Origin: Paenarthrobacter nicotinovorans
GTDB lineage: Bacteria; Actinomycetota; Actinomycetes; Actinomycetales; Micrococcaceae
Direction: 5' to 3'
Assembly (NCBI RefSeq): GCF_007670255.1
Contig: NZ_SZVS01000004.1
Coordinates: forward strand, 62,001 to 126,000
Length of the DNA stretch: 64,000 bases
Position numbers and translations under genes: made by a program. Each line of letters begins with the position of its first letter. The stretch's first letter is position 1. Under the pieces are notes generated by a model, which was not told where the DNA came from, did no database searches, and saw only the letters and a program-made list of their open reading frames with translations. Shown here in pieces: positions 33,286-42,212 of this stretch.

Positions 33286-33289
33286 AGTG

Positions 33290-34810
33290 CTAGGACTGGG
33301 AGGCGCCCGTGCGGGAGAAATTCCTGAAGAACTCCGGCCGCACCCGGTACATCACCAGCATCACCACCACGCCCAGCAGGATCACGCCCATTCCAAGGAT
33401 GAACACCAAGCCAATGCCGCCCACCGATGAACCCGAACCATAGGCCGGATCCAGGGAATCAACGGCAGTCTTGACGAACATGACCAGCAAGATCACGCCG
33501 CCCAGCAGGGGTGCCAGGAACTTGAAGAAGAAGGAGCGGACACCGCTGAACGCCGAAGCCCGGAAGTACCAAACACAGGCCAACGCGGTGATGCCGTAGT
33601 AGAAGCAGATCATCATGCCCAGCGCGGTGATGGTGTCCCAGAGGGCATTCTCGGAAACTGTCCGGGTGATCACGTAGAAGCCCGCAGCTGCGATGGCTGC
33701 GGCAATCGTGGCTGTGCTCGGGGATTTGAAAGTGGGACTGATGCGACCGAACTTAGGCGAGATGGCGCGGTAGTGACCCATCGCCAACAGCGTCCGGGCG
33801 GGTGAGACGAACGTCGACTGCAGGGATGCCGCGGAGCTGCTCAGGATGGCCAGGGACATCAAAATCGCGAAAGGACCCATCACCGGACCGGCCAGTACGG
33901 CGAAGATGCTCGACTGGTTCTCCGGGTTGCCCGCACCCAGGCCCGTGTCCCCCACGCCGGCGAAGGACAAGGTTGCCAGCGCAACGGTCATGTAGATGAT
34001 CACGATCACCAACACGGTCACGGTTGCTGCACGGCCAGGGGTTTTTTCGGGATTCCGGGTTTCCTCGTTCATGGTCAGGGTGACGTCCCAGCCCCAGTAG
34101 ATGAAGATCGAGAGGGAAACACCCGCTGTGAATGTCGTGAAGGAGTCCACCGCAAACGGGTTGAACCAATCGGGCGAAATGGCCGTGGCGTCGAAGGCCG
34201 TGCCGTTGGCTACATGCGAAAACGCCGAAACAGCGAACCACCCAAGGACCAGCAACTGGAAGGCCACCAGCACGTACTGCACGCCCTTGGTGGTTTCCAT
34301 GCCCCGGTAGGAAATCCAGCAAGCCACCGCGATGAACACCAAGGTGGTCGCGATGTTCAAGGGCAGGATCTTGCTCAGCTCTGCAAGCGACGGATCGCTG
34401 AACACCTGCCCGAGCATCAAATAGAAGAAGTCCACGGCGACCGCGGCAAGGTTGGACAACACAATGATCGTCGCCGCGATGAGCCCCCACCCGCCCATCC
34501 AACCGATCCACGGACCGAAGGCGCGCGTTGCCCACGTAAAGGAGGTTCCGGCGTCGGGCATGGCGTTGTTGAGTTCGCGGTAGCCGAGCGCCACCAGCAG
34601 CATCGGGATGAAGCCCACCAGGAAGATCGCGGGAAGGTGGACACCCACCTCGGAAACGGTGGGGCCGAGCGCCGCGGTCAGCGTATAGGCCGGCGCGATG
34701 CAGGAAACGCCGATCACGACGGCGCCGATGAGGCCCACCGATCCGGCTTTCAGGCCCTTCTCACTCAGGGCCGAATCTTTCGACTGGACCGTCTTTGGTG
34801 CAGTTGACAT
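33290..34810 (-). CDS. APC-family amino acid permease
   Basis: This 506-residue protein begins with a short hydrophilic stretch, then GLIGAVVIGVSCIAPAYTLT, GYRELNNAMPDAGTSFTWAT and GPWIGWMGGWGLIAATIIVL, the APC superfamily blocks, with about 12 membrane segments. Along with the amine oxidase and Usp genes downstream of the same TetR regulator, it may import a polyamine, amine or amino acid; the substrate is inferred only. It lies 23 bases after the UspA-like gene end. Confidence 0.9.
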   Translation of the reverse strand: MSTAPKTVQSKDSALSEKGLKAGSVGLIGAVVIGVSCIAPAYTLTAALGPTVSEVGVHLPAIFLVGFIPMLLVALGYRELNNAMPDAGTSFTWATRAFGPWIGWMGGWGLIAATIIVLSNLAAVAVDFFYLMLGQVFSDPSLAELSKILPLNIATTLVFIAVACWISYRGMETTKGVQYVLVAFQLLVLGWFAVSAFSHVANGTAFDATAISPDWFNPFAVDSFTTFTAGVSLSIFIYWGWDVTLTMNEETRNPEKTPGRAATVTVLVIVIIYMTVALATLSFAGVGDTGLGAGNPENQSSIFAVLAGPVMGPFAILMSLAILSSSAASLQSTFVSPARTLLAMGHYRAISPKFGRISPTFKSPSTATIAAAIAAAGFYVITRTVSENALWDTITALGMMICFYYGITALACVWYFRASAFSGVRSFFFKFLAPLLGGVILLVMFVKTAVDSLDPAYGSGSSVGGIGLVFILGMGVILLGVVVMLVMYRVRPEFFRNFSRTGASQS

Positions 34811-34833
34811 GGGTATTGCCTCTCGGGCGACGG

Positions 34834-35712
34834 CTAGGAGCGCTGTCGCGTGTAGTCGCGGGGAACCACGATCATTGGAACTGGCAGGGCACGCAGGATC
34901 CGGTTCGCGGTGGTGCCCAGGAAGGTGGCGCGGTGCTGCGCCAGGCGGCTGGAGCCGATGAGGAGGATTTCGCCGTCTTCCCAGTCGAGTCGATCCACGG
35001 CCTCCTCGATGGTGCGGCCTTGCGCGACGACGATTTCGGGTTCGGTGCCTGCCTCACCGGGGGCGGAGCCGGAGTCGGAACCCCCGACGGCGGCAAGACG
35101 GTCGGCGGCATGCACCCAGGCGGCGTCGGCGAGCCCGGGCGAATTACCGCCGTCGAGCGCCAACAGGGAGACGAGCCGCAGCGGAAGGTGGCGGTCGCGC
35201 GCGGACTCGACGGCGACGTCGAGCAGTTCATCGGCACCGGGCCGGGCCCCGAAACCGCAGCTGAGCCGGGTGATGCCTTCCGTCCGGTGGTAGCCGTGGG
35301 GCGCCAGGGCAACCGGGACCGGTGAAGAGTGGAGCAACGAACTGGCCACTGAACCGATGGTGAACCGCTTGAAGAGGCCGTTGTTGGTGGCGCCAATGAC
35401 CAGCGCGGCCGCGTCGAACTCGACCGCGGCATCAATGAGCGCCTGCGCTTCGGAGTCCCCGCGGCGGATGTGGGCACGTGCGGTGACGTCGGCCGGAACC
35501 AGGGCGAGGCCGCCGTCGAGCCATTGCCGGGCTTGCTCGTTAAGGATCGAGTCGTAGCCTGGCTCGGGTGGGTACACGGCGTTGTACGGCGAGTCCTCCG
35601 GGACCACCAGGACCAAGTCCAGGCTGGCGTCCTGGCCGCGGGCCATCGCAATGGCGAGGTGGACGGCGTCGCGACCCCTGGCGTTGGCGGTGTAGCCGAC
35701 GACGTAGCGCAT
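34834..35712 (-). CDS. Tandem universal stress protein (UspA)
   Basis: The 292-residue protein has two Usp domains. The first begins MRYVVGYTANARGRDAVHLA and has VIGATNNGLFKRFTIGSVAS, a G-x-x-G-type loop; the second has LIGSSRLAQHRATFLGTTAN then VPMIVVPRDY, the ATP-binding loop and final strand. ATG 35712 follows GGAGAATC. It is transcribed ahead of the permease gene and separated from the amine oxidase by a hairpin. Confidence 0.87.
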   Translation of the reverse strand: MRYVVGYTANARGRDAVHLAIAMARGQDASLDLVLVVPEDSPYNAVYPPEPGYDSILNEQARQWLDGGLALVPADVTARAHIRRGDSEAQALIDAAVEFDAAALVIGATNNGLFKRFTIGSVASSLLHSSPVPVALAPHGYHRTEGITRLSCGFGARPGADELLDVAVESARDRHLPLRLVSLLALDGGNSPGLADAAWVHAADRLAAVGGSDSGSAPGEAGTEPEIVVAQGRTIEEAVDRLDWEDGEILLIGSSRLAQHRATFLGTTANRILRALPVPMIVVPRDYTRQRS

Positions 35713-35733
35713 GATTCTCCTTAAACAGTGCTG

Positions 35734-35771
35734 CCGGCAGTCCGGGGACGGCACTTCCCCCGGACTGCCGG
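35734..35771 (-). terminator. Terminator hairpin after the amine oxidase gene
   Basis: CCGGCAGTCCGGGG and CCCCGGACTGCCGG form a perfect 14-base-pair stem with a 10-base loop, with a short T-run after it in minus orientation. It would stop transcription leaving the amine oxidase gene before the UspA gene. Confidence 0.75.
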
Positions 35772-35787
35772 TGACTGGTTTTGTGGT

Positions 35788-37161
35788 TTAGACCGCGACC
35801 GACGCCAGCTTGTTGGCTTCGACGATGCGTGCTGCGGTGGCCTGGCCCATGCGGACCGCGCCATCGACGTGCTGGTAGCCCTCAGCTGCGAGGTCGGACG
35901 AGGACCAGTAGATCGGGCCGACGTTCGCGTGCTGGTCCTTGCCGTAGCGGTGCAGGCCGCCGAGGTCGTAGCTGGAGGCGTACGCGCCGCGGGTCCACTC
36001 TTCGGAGCCCCAGTCGGACTCGTAGTAGACCTCGGGAGTCAGGGCCTTGTCGCCGAGGAACCCGGCAATGGATTCCAGGATGGCCTGCTTGCGGTCTTCC
36101 GCGCTGAGCTCGAATACGGCGTCGGCCTTTTCATCGGATACGAAGCCCACCAGGGTGCCGCGGGTGTCGCCGTGGTTGGTGTTGTCGTAGACCTCCTGGA
36201 CCAGCGCACCGGCGCTGAAGCCCGTGCCGGACAGTCCGTCTTCGCGCCAGAACGGCGTCTCGTAGACGGCGTGCACCTTGATGACCAGGCCCAGGGACTG
36301 GTGCTGGTGCATCTGGTGCTGGCGACGCGGCAGCGGCGGGTTGAAGGAAACGCGGGAGTACAGGTTCGGCGGGACAGCCATGATCACGTAACGGGCGCTG
36401 ACCGTCGCACCGTCGGAAACGACGGTGACGTTGTTGTCTTCCCAGTTGATGCTGCGCACCGGGCTGTTGAGAACGACGTCGGAACCCAACTCGGCTGCCT
36501 GCAGCAGGGAAACCTGCTGCATGCCGCCGATCACGCGCTTGTCCAGGATGAAATCCTCATCCGTCAGGTGCGTGAAGGAGCCGGCAGAAGCGGCCATAAG
36601 GATCGCCTGCAGGGCCGAGAAGGCGTGGGCGGGCTTGGTGAGCATGCCACCGGCGATGAACAGGCCGATGTTGTTGCAGGCTTCCTCGTCATTCGAGTTC
36701 TGGCGGAGCCAGTGGTGGAAGGAGATGGTGTCCAGCTCGCGGGCCTTGGGGTGTGCCCAGGGTTCGGAGGGACCGATCTCCGCAGCGAGCTCATCCAGGA
36801 TGGCGACGAGCTTGTCCATTTCGGCCTTGGTGGTCTCGTCGACCGGGAACGTGTCGCCGGTGTAGCGGGTGGCCTTGCCGTCTGCGCCGATGTAGACGGA
36901 TTCGCCATCGCGGTAGCGCGAGTACATTTTCAGGCCGAGCTCGTCCAGCAGGTCCATGAGGGCCGTCTGGTCGGGGGAAACCCACTGGCCGCCGATCTCC
37001 AGCATGGCGCCGTCGATGGTGTCGGTCCAGGTACGGCCGCCCACGCGATCGCGCGCTTCGAGCACTGCGACGCTGAGTCCGGCCTTCTTCAATTCGCGTG
37101 CCGCCGTCAACCCTGACGGTCCGGCACCGACGATCACAACGTCGCGATCAAGATTCTGCAT
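35788..37161 (-). CDS. Flavin monoamine oxidase (putrescine-oxidase-like)
   Basis: The 457-residue FAD enzyme oxidises primary amines to aldehydes, releasing ammonia and peroxide. Motifs: DVVIVGAGPSGLTAARELKK (residues 7-26) with EARDRVGGRTWT, GGQWVSPDQTALM, and the C-terminal GYQHVDGAVRMGQATAARIV, with the Rossmann GxGxxG and the final FAD contact. GGWGSEEW-type loops fit the family. ATG 37161 has AGAGGAC ahead of it. It is divergent from the TetR gene, with a perfect palindrome between. Confidence 0.9.
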   Translation of the reverse strand: MQNLDRDVVIVGAGPSGLTAARELKKAGLSVAVLEARDRVGGRTWTDTIDGAMLEIGGQWVSPDQTALMDLLDELGLKMYSRYRDGESVYIGADGKATRYTGDTFPVDETTKAEMDKLVAILDELAAEIGPSEPWAHPKARELDTISFHHWLRQNSNDEEACNNIGLFIAGGMLTKPAHAFSALQAILMAASAGSFTHLTDEDFILDKRVIGGMQQVSLLQAAELGSDVVLNSPVRSINWEDNNVTVVSDGATVSARYVIMAVPPNLYSRVSFNPPLPRRQHQMHQHQSLGLVIKVHAVYETPFWREDGLSGTGFSAGALVQEVYDNTNHGDTRGTLVGFVSDEKADAVFELSAEDRKQAILESIAGFLGDKALTPEVYYESDWGSEEWTRGAYASSYDLGGLHRYGKDQHANVGPIYWSSSDLAAEGYQHVDGAVRMGQATAARIVEANKLASVAV

Positions 37162-37198
37162 GATGTCCTCTCCGTGGCCGTCCGTTGGTGGCTGACCA

Positions 37199-37221
37199 AT
37201 AAATGAATGGCATTCATTTAT
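37199..37221. promoter_or_regulatory. Perfect palindromic TetR-type operator
   Basis: Arms ATAAATGAATG and CATTCATTTAT (11 bases each) flank a central G. The site lies between the amine oxidase and TetR genes, AT-rich in a GC-rich context, and is probably the TetR binding site controlling both directions. Confidence 0.85.
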
Positions 37222-37301
37222 ATCCATAGTAGCGGCTGAGTGAGCGGCTGGGAAGGGCCGGTGGAATAATGCTGGGGACACAGGCAGCAGAAAGGCTCCC
37301 G

Positions 37302-37973
37302 ATGCCCGCACCAACCCCAGCCCCCTCCGCGACCTCCCGGCGGCGGGCCGGCCGACCAACGGCGGCGGTCCTGGACCAGGACGGCATTACGACGGCGGCG
37401 CTCACCTTGATCAGCAGCAAGGGTTACGACGGACTCACCATGGCGGCATTGGCCCGCTCCCTGGGGGTTGCCCCGTCCGCCCTGTACAACCACGTCTCCT
37501 CCAAGGATGACGTGCTGGTGCTGCTTGAAGACCACCTGGCAGCAATGGTGGATGTCTCAGCCTTCGGGGTGGAGCCGTGGGACGTTGCCATACGGCGCTG
37601 GGCATGGTCCTACCGCGATGTCTTCTCCGAGCACACTCCCCTGATCCCCATCATCGCCGTATTGCCGGTAGCCAACGCCCCCAAGACCCTCGCCATGTAC
37701 GAGGCCGTGACCGCCGGCTTCCGTGACGCCGGCTTCCCCGAGGACCGCATCATTTCAGCGATTGTGGCGCTGGAAGCCTTCGTGTTCGGCGCCGCTTACG
37801 ACGTCACCGCTCCCGAGGACATTTTCGACGCCGGCGACCTCGCCGAGGACGTCCCGAACTTCACCTCCGCCGTGGACCGGCTGTCCCTGGCAGGCCACGA
37901 ACGACCCACGGATACAGCCTTCAGTCTGGGACTTGAAGCGTTGATCGCAGGCTTTGGAGCGATGCGGGCGTAA
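37302..37973 (+). CDS. TetR-family transcriptional regulator
   Basis: The product has about 223 residues after a proline/alanine-rich start, with the HTH in LISSKGYDGLTMAALARSLG and VAPSALYNHVSSKDDVLVLL (residues about 40-80) and a helical C-terminal ligand domain. ATG 37302 is chosen for its AAAGG site; ATG 37269 is an alternative. The neighbours suggest it responds to an amine or its aldehyde and controls the amine oxidase. Confidence 0.85.
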   Translation: MPAPTPAPSATSRRRAGRPTAAVLDQDGITTAALTLISSKGYDGLTMAALARSLGVAPSALYNHVSSKDDVLVLLEDHLAAMVDVSAFGVEPWDVAIRRWAWSYRDVFSEHTPLIPIIAVLPVANAPKTLAMYEAVTAGFRDAGFPEDRIISAIVALEAFVFGAAYDVTAPEDIFDAGDLAEDVPNFTSAVDRLSLAGHERPTDTAFSLGLEALIAGFGAMRA

Positions 37974-37991
37974 GTTGCCTAGGCTGGGTCC

Positions 37992-38414
37992 ATGACTGAA
38001 GCGCTGGATGAGGGCCCTTTTTACCACGGCACGAAAGCTGAAGTCCGGGCGGGCGACATTCTCTCGCCGGGGTATCGCTCGAACTACAAGCCCGACGTCG
38101 TCATGAACCATATCTACTTCACTGCCCTGCGCGACGGGGCCGGACTGGCGGCGGAGCTCGCCGTCGAACTGGCGTCCGGCGACGGTGAGCCGCACGTCTA
38201 TCTCGTGGAACCCACGGGTCCCTACGAGAACGACCCCAACGTGACGGACAAGAAGTTCCCCGGAAATCCCACGCGCTCCTACCGCAGTACTTTTCCACTC
38301 AGGGTCGTCGAGGAAGTCACCGACTGGACTCGACTTACCCCCGAAGCACTAGAGATGTGGCGGGAGCGGCTTGCCGCAATCCGGGCTGATGAGCGGGCAG
38401 AAATCATCAACTAA
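37992..38414 (+). CDS. arr: Rifampin ADP-ribosyltransferase (Arr)
   Basis: The 140-residue enzyme adds ADP-ribose from NAD+ to a hydroxyl of rifamycins, inactivating them. GPFYHGTKAEVRAGD (catalytic His12 region), HIYFTALRDGAGLAAELA, VYLVEPTGPYENDPN and KKFPGNPTRSYRSTFPL are all characteristic. Length is normal. It is 18 bases downstream of the TetR gene on the same strand, possibly in one transcript. Resistance is predicted from the family, not shown. Confidence 0.93.
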   Translation: MTEALDEGPFYHGTKAEVRAGDILSPGYRSNYKPDVVMNHIYFTALRDGAGLAAELAVELASGDGEPHVYLVEPTGPYENDPNVTDKKFPGNPTRSYRSTFPLRVVEEVTDWTRLTPEALEMWRERLAAIRADERAEIIN

Positions 38415-38441
38415 AGGCGCCTCGACACTTCATTGCCAAGA

Positions 38442-38461
38442 TAGTGCAGTATGCTGCACTA
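38442..38461. promoter_or_regulatory. Palindromic operator overlapping the XRE-cupin start
   Basis: TAGTGCAG and CTGCACTA form perfect 8-base arms around TATG. The palindrome ends one base before the ATG at 38463, consistent with autorepression. Confidence 0.7.
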
Positions 38462-38462
38462 C

Positions 38463-39068
38463 ATGGAAGACAGTGCAGAGAGCCTGGCTCGCGCCATTGG
38501 AGAGCGCGTCAAGCAAGAACGCAAGGGCCGCGACTGGACGCTCGACAAGTTGGCCGAACTCGCCGGCGTGAGCCGCAGGATGCTGGTCAACGTAGAGCAA
38601 GGCGCCGTGAATCCGAGCATCGGAACCCTCCTTCGGATCAGTGACGCCCTGGGAGTGGGCTTGCCTGCGCTTGTCGAGCCGCCGGCACCCCGGGCGGCCA
38701 GGATCACCCGTTCAGGTGAAGGCGCGCTACTCTGGACCGGCCCGTCGGGCGGCCGCGGCGTGCTGGTCGCGGGCACTGAGTCTCCCGACGTCGTCGAGCT
38801 GTGGGACTGGACGCTGGCACCCGGGGAACTGCACGGGAGCGAGGCACACTCCGCGGGAACGCGCGAGCTGCTGCAGGTGCAGGAAGGTGCCCTCACCATA
38901 GAGATCGAGACAGAGAGCTACGAGCTCAGCGCTGGCGATGCCCTCACTTTCCGCAGCGATGTCCCGCATTCATATGCCAACCCCGGCATATCTCCGTCCC
39001 GCTTCACGCTGGCGGTCTTCGAACCCGGGGTCGGAGCGGGACACCGAACGGAGGCTCCCAATGCGTAA
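38463..39068 (+). CDS. XRE-family regulator with C-terminal cupin domain
   Basis: About 201 residues. The N-terminal HTH has LARAIGERVKQERKGRDWTL, LAELAGVSRRMLVNVEQGAV and IGTLLRISDALGVGLPALV. The cupin domain has ELHGSEAHSAGTRELLQVQ then GDALTFRSDVPHSYANPG, with the paired-His metal pattern partly present. It controls the exporter gene that follows, with an 8-base overlap. The upstream palindrome gives its probable operator. Confidence 0.88.
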   Translation: MEDSAESLARAIGERVKQERKGRDWTLDKLAELAGVSRRMLVNVEQGAVNPSIGTLLRISDALGVGLPALVEPPAPRAARITRSGEGALLWTGPSGGRGVLVAGTESPDVVELWDWTLAPGELHGSEAHSAGTRELLQVQEGALTIEIETESYELSAGDALTFRSDVPHSYANPGISPSRFTLAVFEPGVGAGHRTEAPNA

Positions 39069-39996
39069 CCGCCTGTCCGGAGCAATTGGTGGACTTCCGC
39101 CTTGGTCCATGGCTGTTGCCGCCATGATGGCGGTTCAACTATCCAACGCCCTGTCGGTAAGCGTGATCGGTCAGATCGGACCGGCAGGTACAGCATGGAT
39201 GCGCATGTGCTTTGGAGTCGTTTTCCTGTGGATGGTCAGTCGGCCGGCCATCCGGTCCCTGCGCCGCCGCGATTTGCCGGCGTTGATTGCCCTCGGCGTT
39301 GTCACGGGTTTCATGACCACGTTCTTCCTTGCCGCCGTCGAGCGTATTCCGCTGGGAACCGCCGTCGCGATCGAATTCCTGGGACCCCTCACGGTGGCCG
39401 GCATCATGAGTCACCGCCGAAAGGCGCTGGTGTGGCCGCTGCTGGCCTTCATCGGCGTGGTTCTGCTGACGGAACCCTGGCATGGCGCGATCGACCTGGC
39501 CGGAGTGGGATTCGCCTTGGCGGCCGGTGTTTGCTGGGGCCTGTACAACGTGCTGACGCAGCATGTGGGTGATCGATTCTCGGGCATCAGCGGGTTGTCG
39601 CTCACCATTCCGGTTGCCGCGTTGGCCACCCTGCCCTTTGGGTTGCCGCAGGTACTGGGTGGCTCGCTTGAGTGGTGGGTTCTGCCGATGGCCGCGGGGA
39701 TCGCGCTGATTACTCCAGTGATCGCTTTTGGTTTGGAAATGCTGGCCTTGCGGCGCATGACCCACACCGCTTTTGGCACACTGCTGTCCATTGAGCCTGC
39801 TTTTGGCGTGCTCATCGGCCTGCTGGTGCTGGCGCAGTCGCCCACGCTGATGCAGCTTGTTGGGGTTGCGCTGGTGGTGGTGGCTGGGACGGCGGCGCAG
39901 CAGGATGGGAAGCGTGCGCCTAAGCCGGTAGTGACGACGGATGTACCGGCGGCGCCTGGTGGCGTGAGGAACGGAGAGGGACGCGTTGGAAGCTAG
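39061..39996 (+). CDS. EamA-family (RhtA-like) exporter
   Basis: This 311-residue protein has ten hydrophobic segments arranged as two EamA halves, with VERIPLGTAVAIEFLGPLTV and a second-half GLEMLALRRMTHTAFGTLLS, the RhtA-type pattern. Such exporters remove threonine, homoserine or other metabolites. Start ATG 39061 has GGAGG and overlaps the regulator's stop by 8 bases. The regulator's cupin suggests control by a small ligand. Confidence 0.88.
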   Translation: MRNRLSGAIGGLPPWSMAVAAMMAVQLSNALSVSVIGQIGPAGTAWMRMCFGVVFLWMVSRPAIRSLRRRDLPALIALGVVTGFMTTFFLAAVERIPLGTAVAIEFLGPLTVAGIMSHRRKALVWPLLAFIGVVLLTEPWHGAIDLAGVGFALAAGVCWGLYNVLTQHVGDRFSGISGLSLTIPVAALATLPFGLPQVLGGSLEWWVLPMAAGIALITPVIAFGLEMLALRRMTHTAFGTLLSIEPAFGVLIGLLVLAQSPTLMQLVGVALVVVAGTAAQQDGKRAPKPVVTTDVPAAPGGVRNGEGRVGS

Positions 39997-40093
39997 TTGA
40001 GGACGGGCGCTCTGCGAGCGGTGATCGAATCGGACCGCGATAGTAGGGTTCGGGGTGAACCGGACGAGCAGGCTTGTAGGTGAAGGGAGAACC

Positions 40094-40960
40094 GTGATCT
40101 CAGCGCTAAACCAACTCGTCGATTTTATCGATGGTCACCTCACCGAGGAGATCAATATTGATGACTTGGCGGTCAGGCTCGGCATGACGGAGTACCACCT
40201 CCGCCGAATGTTCTCATCACTGGCGGGCATGCCGCTCTCCGAGTACGTCCGCAGACGCCGGATGACGGTGGCTGCAACGGACGTTCTCGGGACGGGCGAC
40301 CTGCTGGCTATCGCTGTGCGGTATGGCTACGGCTCAACGGAGGCTTTTAGCCGGGCATTCCGATCAGTACACGGCGTCGGTCCGAGCGACGTGCGCCGGA
40401 ACGGCGGCCCCCTTCGCACACAACCGCAGCTCAGGTTCCGCCTGACCGTAGAAGGGAACACCACAATGGACACTCGCATCGCAGAACGGCCGGCATTCAA
40501 ACTCATCGGTCGTTCGGCACGTGTACCGCTTATACACAACGGCCCAAACCCGCACATCCAGGCACACATCGCCTCACTGCCAATAGCAGAGCACGCCCGG
40601 CTCAAGGAATTGAGCAACACCGACCCCGGTGGCCTGCTCCAGGTGAGCGCCGACGTAGACCCGGACTATAAGGAGGGCAGCGAGCTGACCTACCTTCATG
40701 GGGTCGCCGTCACCGAATCGACACCCGCGCCCCAGGAGCTCGACGCGATCGAGGTTCCCGCGGGCATCTGGGCGGTGTTCCATGCCGAAGGGGCTTACCC
40801 GGAGGTTCTTCAGTCCACGTGGGCCTCCACTGCCACCGATTGGTTCCCCTCCAATCCGTGGCGGCTCCGTCCAGGACCAGCGATTGTGGCAGTCCTCGAC
40901 CGCGCGGAGGACTTCAGCACAGCGAGCTGCGAACTGTGGCTCCCTGTGGAACGCGGCTGA
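40094..40960 (+). CDS. AraC-family regulator with GyrI-like effector domain (Rob-like)
   Basis: The GTG at 40094 follows GAAGGGAGAACC. The product has 288 residues. Residues about 1-105 are a double HTH of AraC type (IDDLAVRLGMTEYHLRRMFS, SEYVRRRRMTVAATDVLG, VRYGYGSTEAFSRAFRSVHG). The rest is a GyrI-like or Rob-like effector domain with FKLIGRSARVPLIH and a C-terminal ELWLPVERG. It probably activates efflux or stress genes on binding a small molecule. The target is not visible nearby. Confidence 0.87.
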   Translation: MISALNQLVDFIDGHLTEEINIDDLAVRLGMTEYHLRRMFSSLAGMPLSEYVRRRRMTVAATDVLGTGDLLAIAVRYGYGSTEAFSRAFRSVHGVGPSDVRRNGGPLRTQPQLRFRLTVEGNTTMDTRIAERPAFKLIGRSARVPLIHNGPNPHIQAHIASLPIAEHARLKELSNTDPGGLLQVSADVDPDYKEGSELTYLHGVAVTESTPAPQELDAIEVPAGIWAVFHAEGAYPEVLQSTWASTATDWFPSNPWRLRPGPAIVAVLDRAEDFSTASCELWLPVERG

Positions 40961-41028
40961 AGGATCAGCCCGCCGGCAGGCCAATGGCCATACCGGCGGG
41001 CTCCTCCGGAAACATCATCTCTTGTAGA

Positions 41029-41067
41029 ACAAGTATTCAACTTGTATCCTAAGTAAAACTACTTAGG
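41029..41067. promoter_or_regulatory. Two adjacent palindromes upstream of the dehydratase gene
   Basis: ACAAGTATTCAACTTGT (41029-41045) and CCTAAGTAAAACTACTTAGG (41048-41067) are both perfect palindromes, the second covering the ribosome site of the next gene. They are probable operators for the GntR regulator downstream, or an RNA hairpin controlling translation. Confidence 0.75.
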
Positions 41068-41074
41068 AGACCCC

Positions 41075-42202
41075 GTGAGCACCGTCGACCTCATCCGGCA
41101 CGTCAAACTGTCCACCGCGAGATTGCCCCTCGCCGTACCCATCAGCGACGCCAAAGTTTTCACCGGGCGCCAGAAGCCGATGACGGAGGTTGTTTTCCTG
41201 TTCGCCGAGATCACCACCGAACAGGGCCACAGCGGCGTCGGTTTCAGCTACTCCAAACGCGCCGGCGGACCCGCCCAGTATGCCCATGCCAAGGAAGTCG
41301 CCGAGGGCATCATCGGCGAGGACCCCAACGACATTGGCAAGATCTACACCAAGCTCCTCTGGGCCGGCGCGTCCGTCGGAAGGTCAGGCGTGGCAACACA
41401 GGCGTTGGCCGCCGTCGACATCGCCCTCTACGACCTCAAAGCCAAACGCGCAGGCCTCCCCTTGGCCAAACTCCTGGGCTCTTACCGCGACTCCGTCCAG
41501 ACCTACAACACCTCCGGCGGCTTCCTCAACGCCACCTTGGAGGAGGTCAAAGCACGTGCCACGCAGTCCCTCGAGAAGGGCATCGGCGGGATCAAAATCA
41601 AGGTTGGCCTGCCCGATTCCACGGAAGACCTTCGCCGCGTGGCCGGGATCCGGGAGCACATCGGCTGGGACGTGCCGCTTATGGTGGACGCCAACCAGCA
41701 GTGGGACCGTGCCACCGCCCTGCGCATGGGCCGCCAGTTGGAAGAGTTCAACCTCATCTGGATCGAAGAACCACTGGATGCCTACGACTTCGAAGGTCAC
41801 GCACACCTCGCGCAGATTCTGGACACCCCCATTGCCACGGGCGAGATGCTGGCCTCCGTCGCCGAACACAAGGGCCTCATCAACGCCAACAGCTGCGACA
41901 TCATCCAGCCTGATGCGCCGCGCGTAGGCGGCATCACCCAGTTCCTGCGCCTCGCCGCCCTGGCAGATGAGAGGGGCCTTGGCCTGGCGCCGCATTTCGC
42001 CATGGAAATCCACCTGCACCTGGCGGCTGCCTATCCACGTGAACCTTGGGTGGAGCACTTCGACTGGTTGGACCCGCTCTTTGAGGAACGGTTGGAGACC
42101 AAGAATGGCCGCATGATCGTCCCGGACCGTCCCGGACTTGGCGTCACCTTAAGCCATCAGGCCCGTGCGTGGACCACCGAATCCGTGGAGTTCGGCGCGT
42201 AA
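41075..42202 (+). CDS. L-talarate/galactarate dehydratase-like enolase superfamily enzyme
   Basis: The GTG at 41075 gives 375 residues. Enolase-superfamily features: GGIKIKVGLPD (catalytic Lys-x-Lys), PLMVDANQQWDR, IWIEEPLDAYD and IATGEMLAS metal ligands, and GLAPHFAMEIHLHLAAAYP with the catalytic His. The HFAMEIHLH stretch is typical of talarate/galactarate dehydratases, which form keto-deoxy acids from aldarates. It has GAGACCCC at its ribosome site overlapping a palindrome. It is followed by a GntR regulator. Confidence 0.85.
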   Translation: MSTVDLIRHVKLSTARLPLAVPISDAKVFTGRQKPMTEVVFLFAEITTEQGHSGVGFSYSKRAGGPAQYAHAKEVAEGIIGEDPNDIGKIYTKLLWAGASVGRSGVATQALAAVDIALYDLKAKRAGLPLAKLLGSYRDSVQTYNTSGGFLNATLEEVKARATQSLEKGIGGIKIKVGLPDSTEDLRRVAGIREHIGWDVPLMVDANQQWDRATALRMGRQLEEFNLIWIEEPLDAYDFEGHAHLAQILDTPIATGEMLASVAEHKGLINANSCDIIQPDAPRVGGITQFLRLAALADERGLGLAPHFAMEIHLHLAAAYPREPWVEHFDWLDPLFEERLETKNGRMIVPDRPGLGVTLSHQARAWTTESVEFGA

Positions 42203-42212
42203 TCTGGAACCC

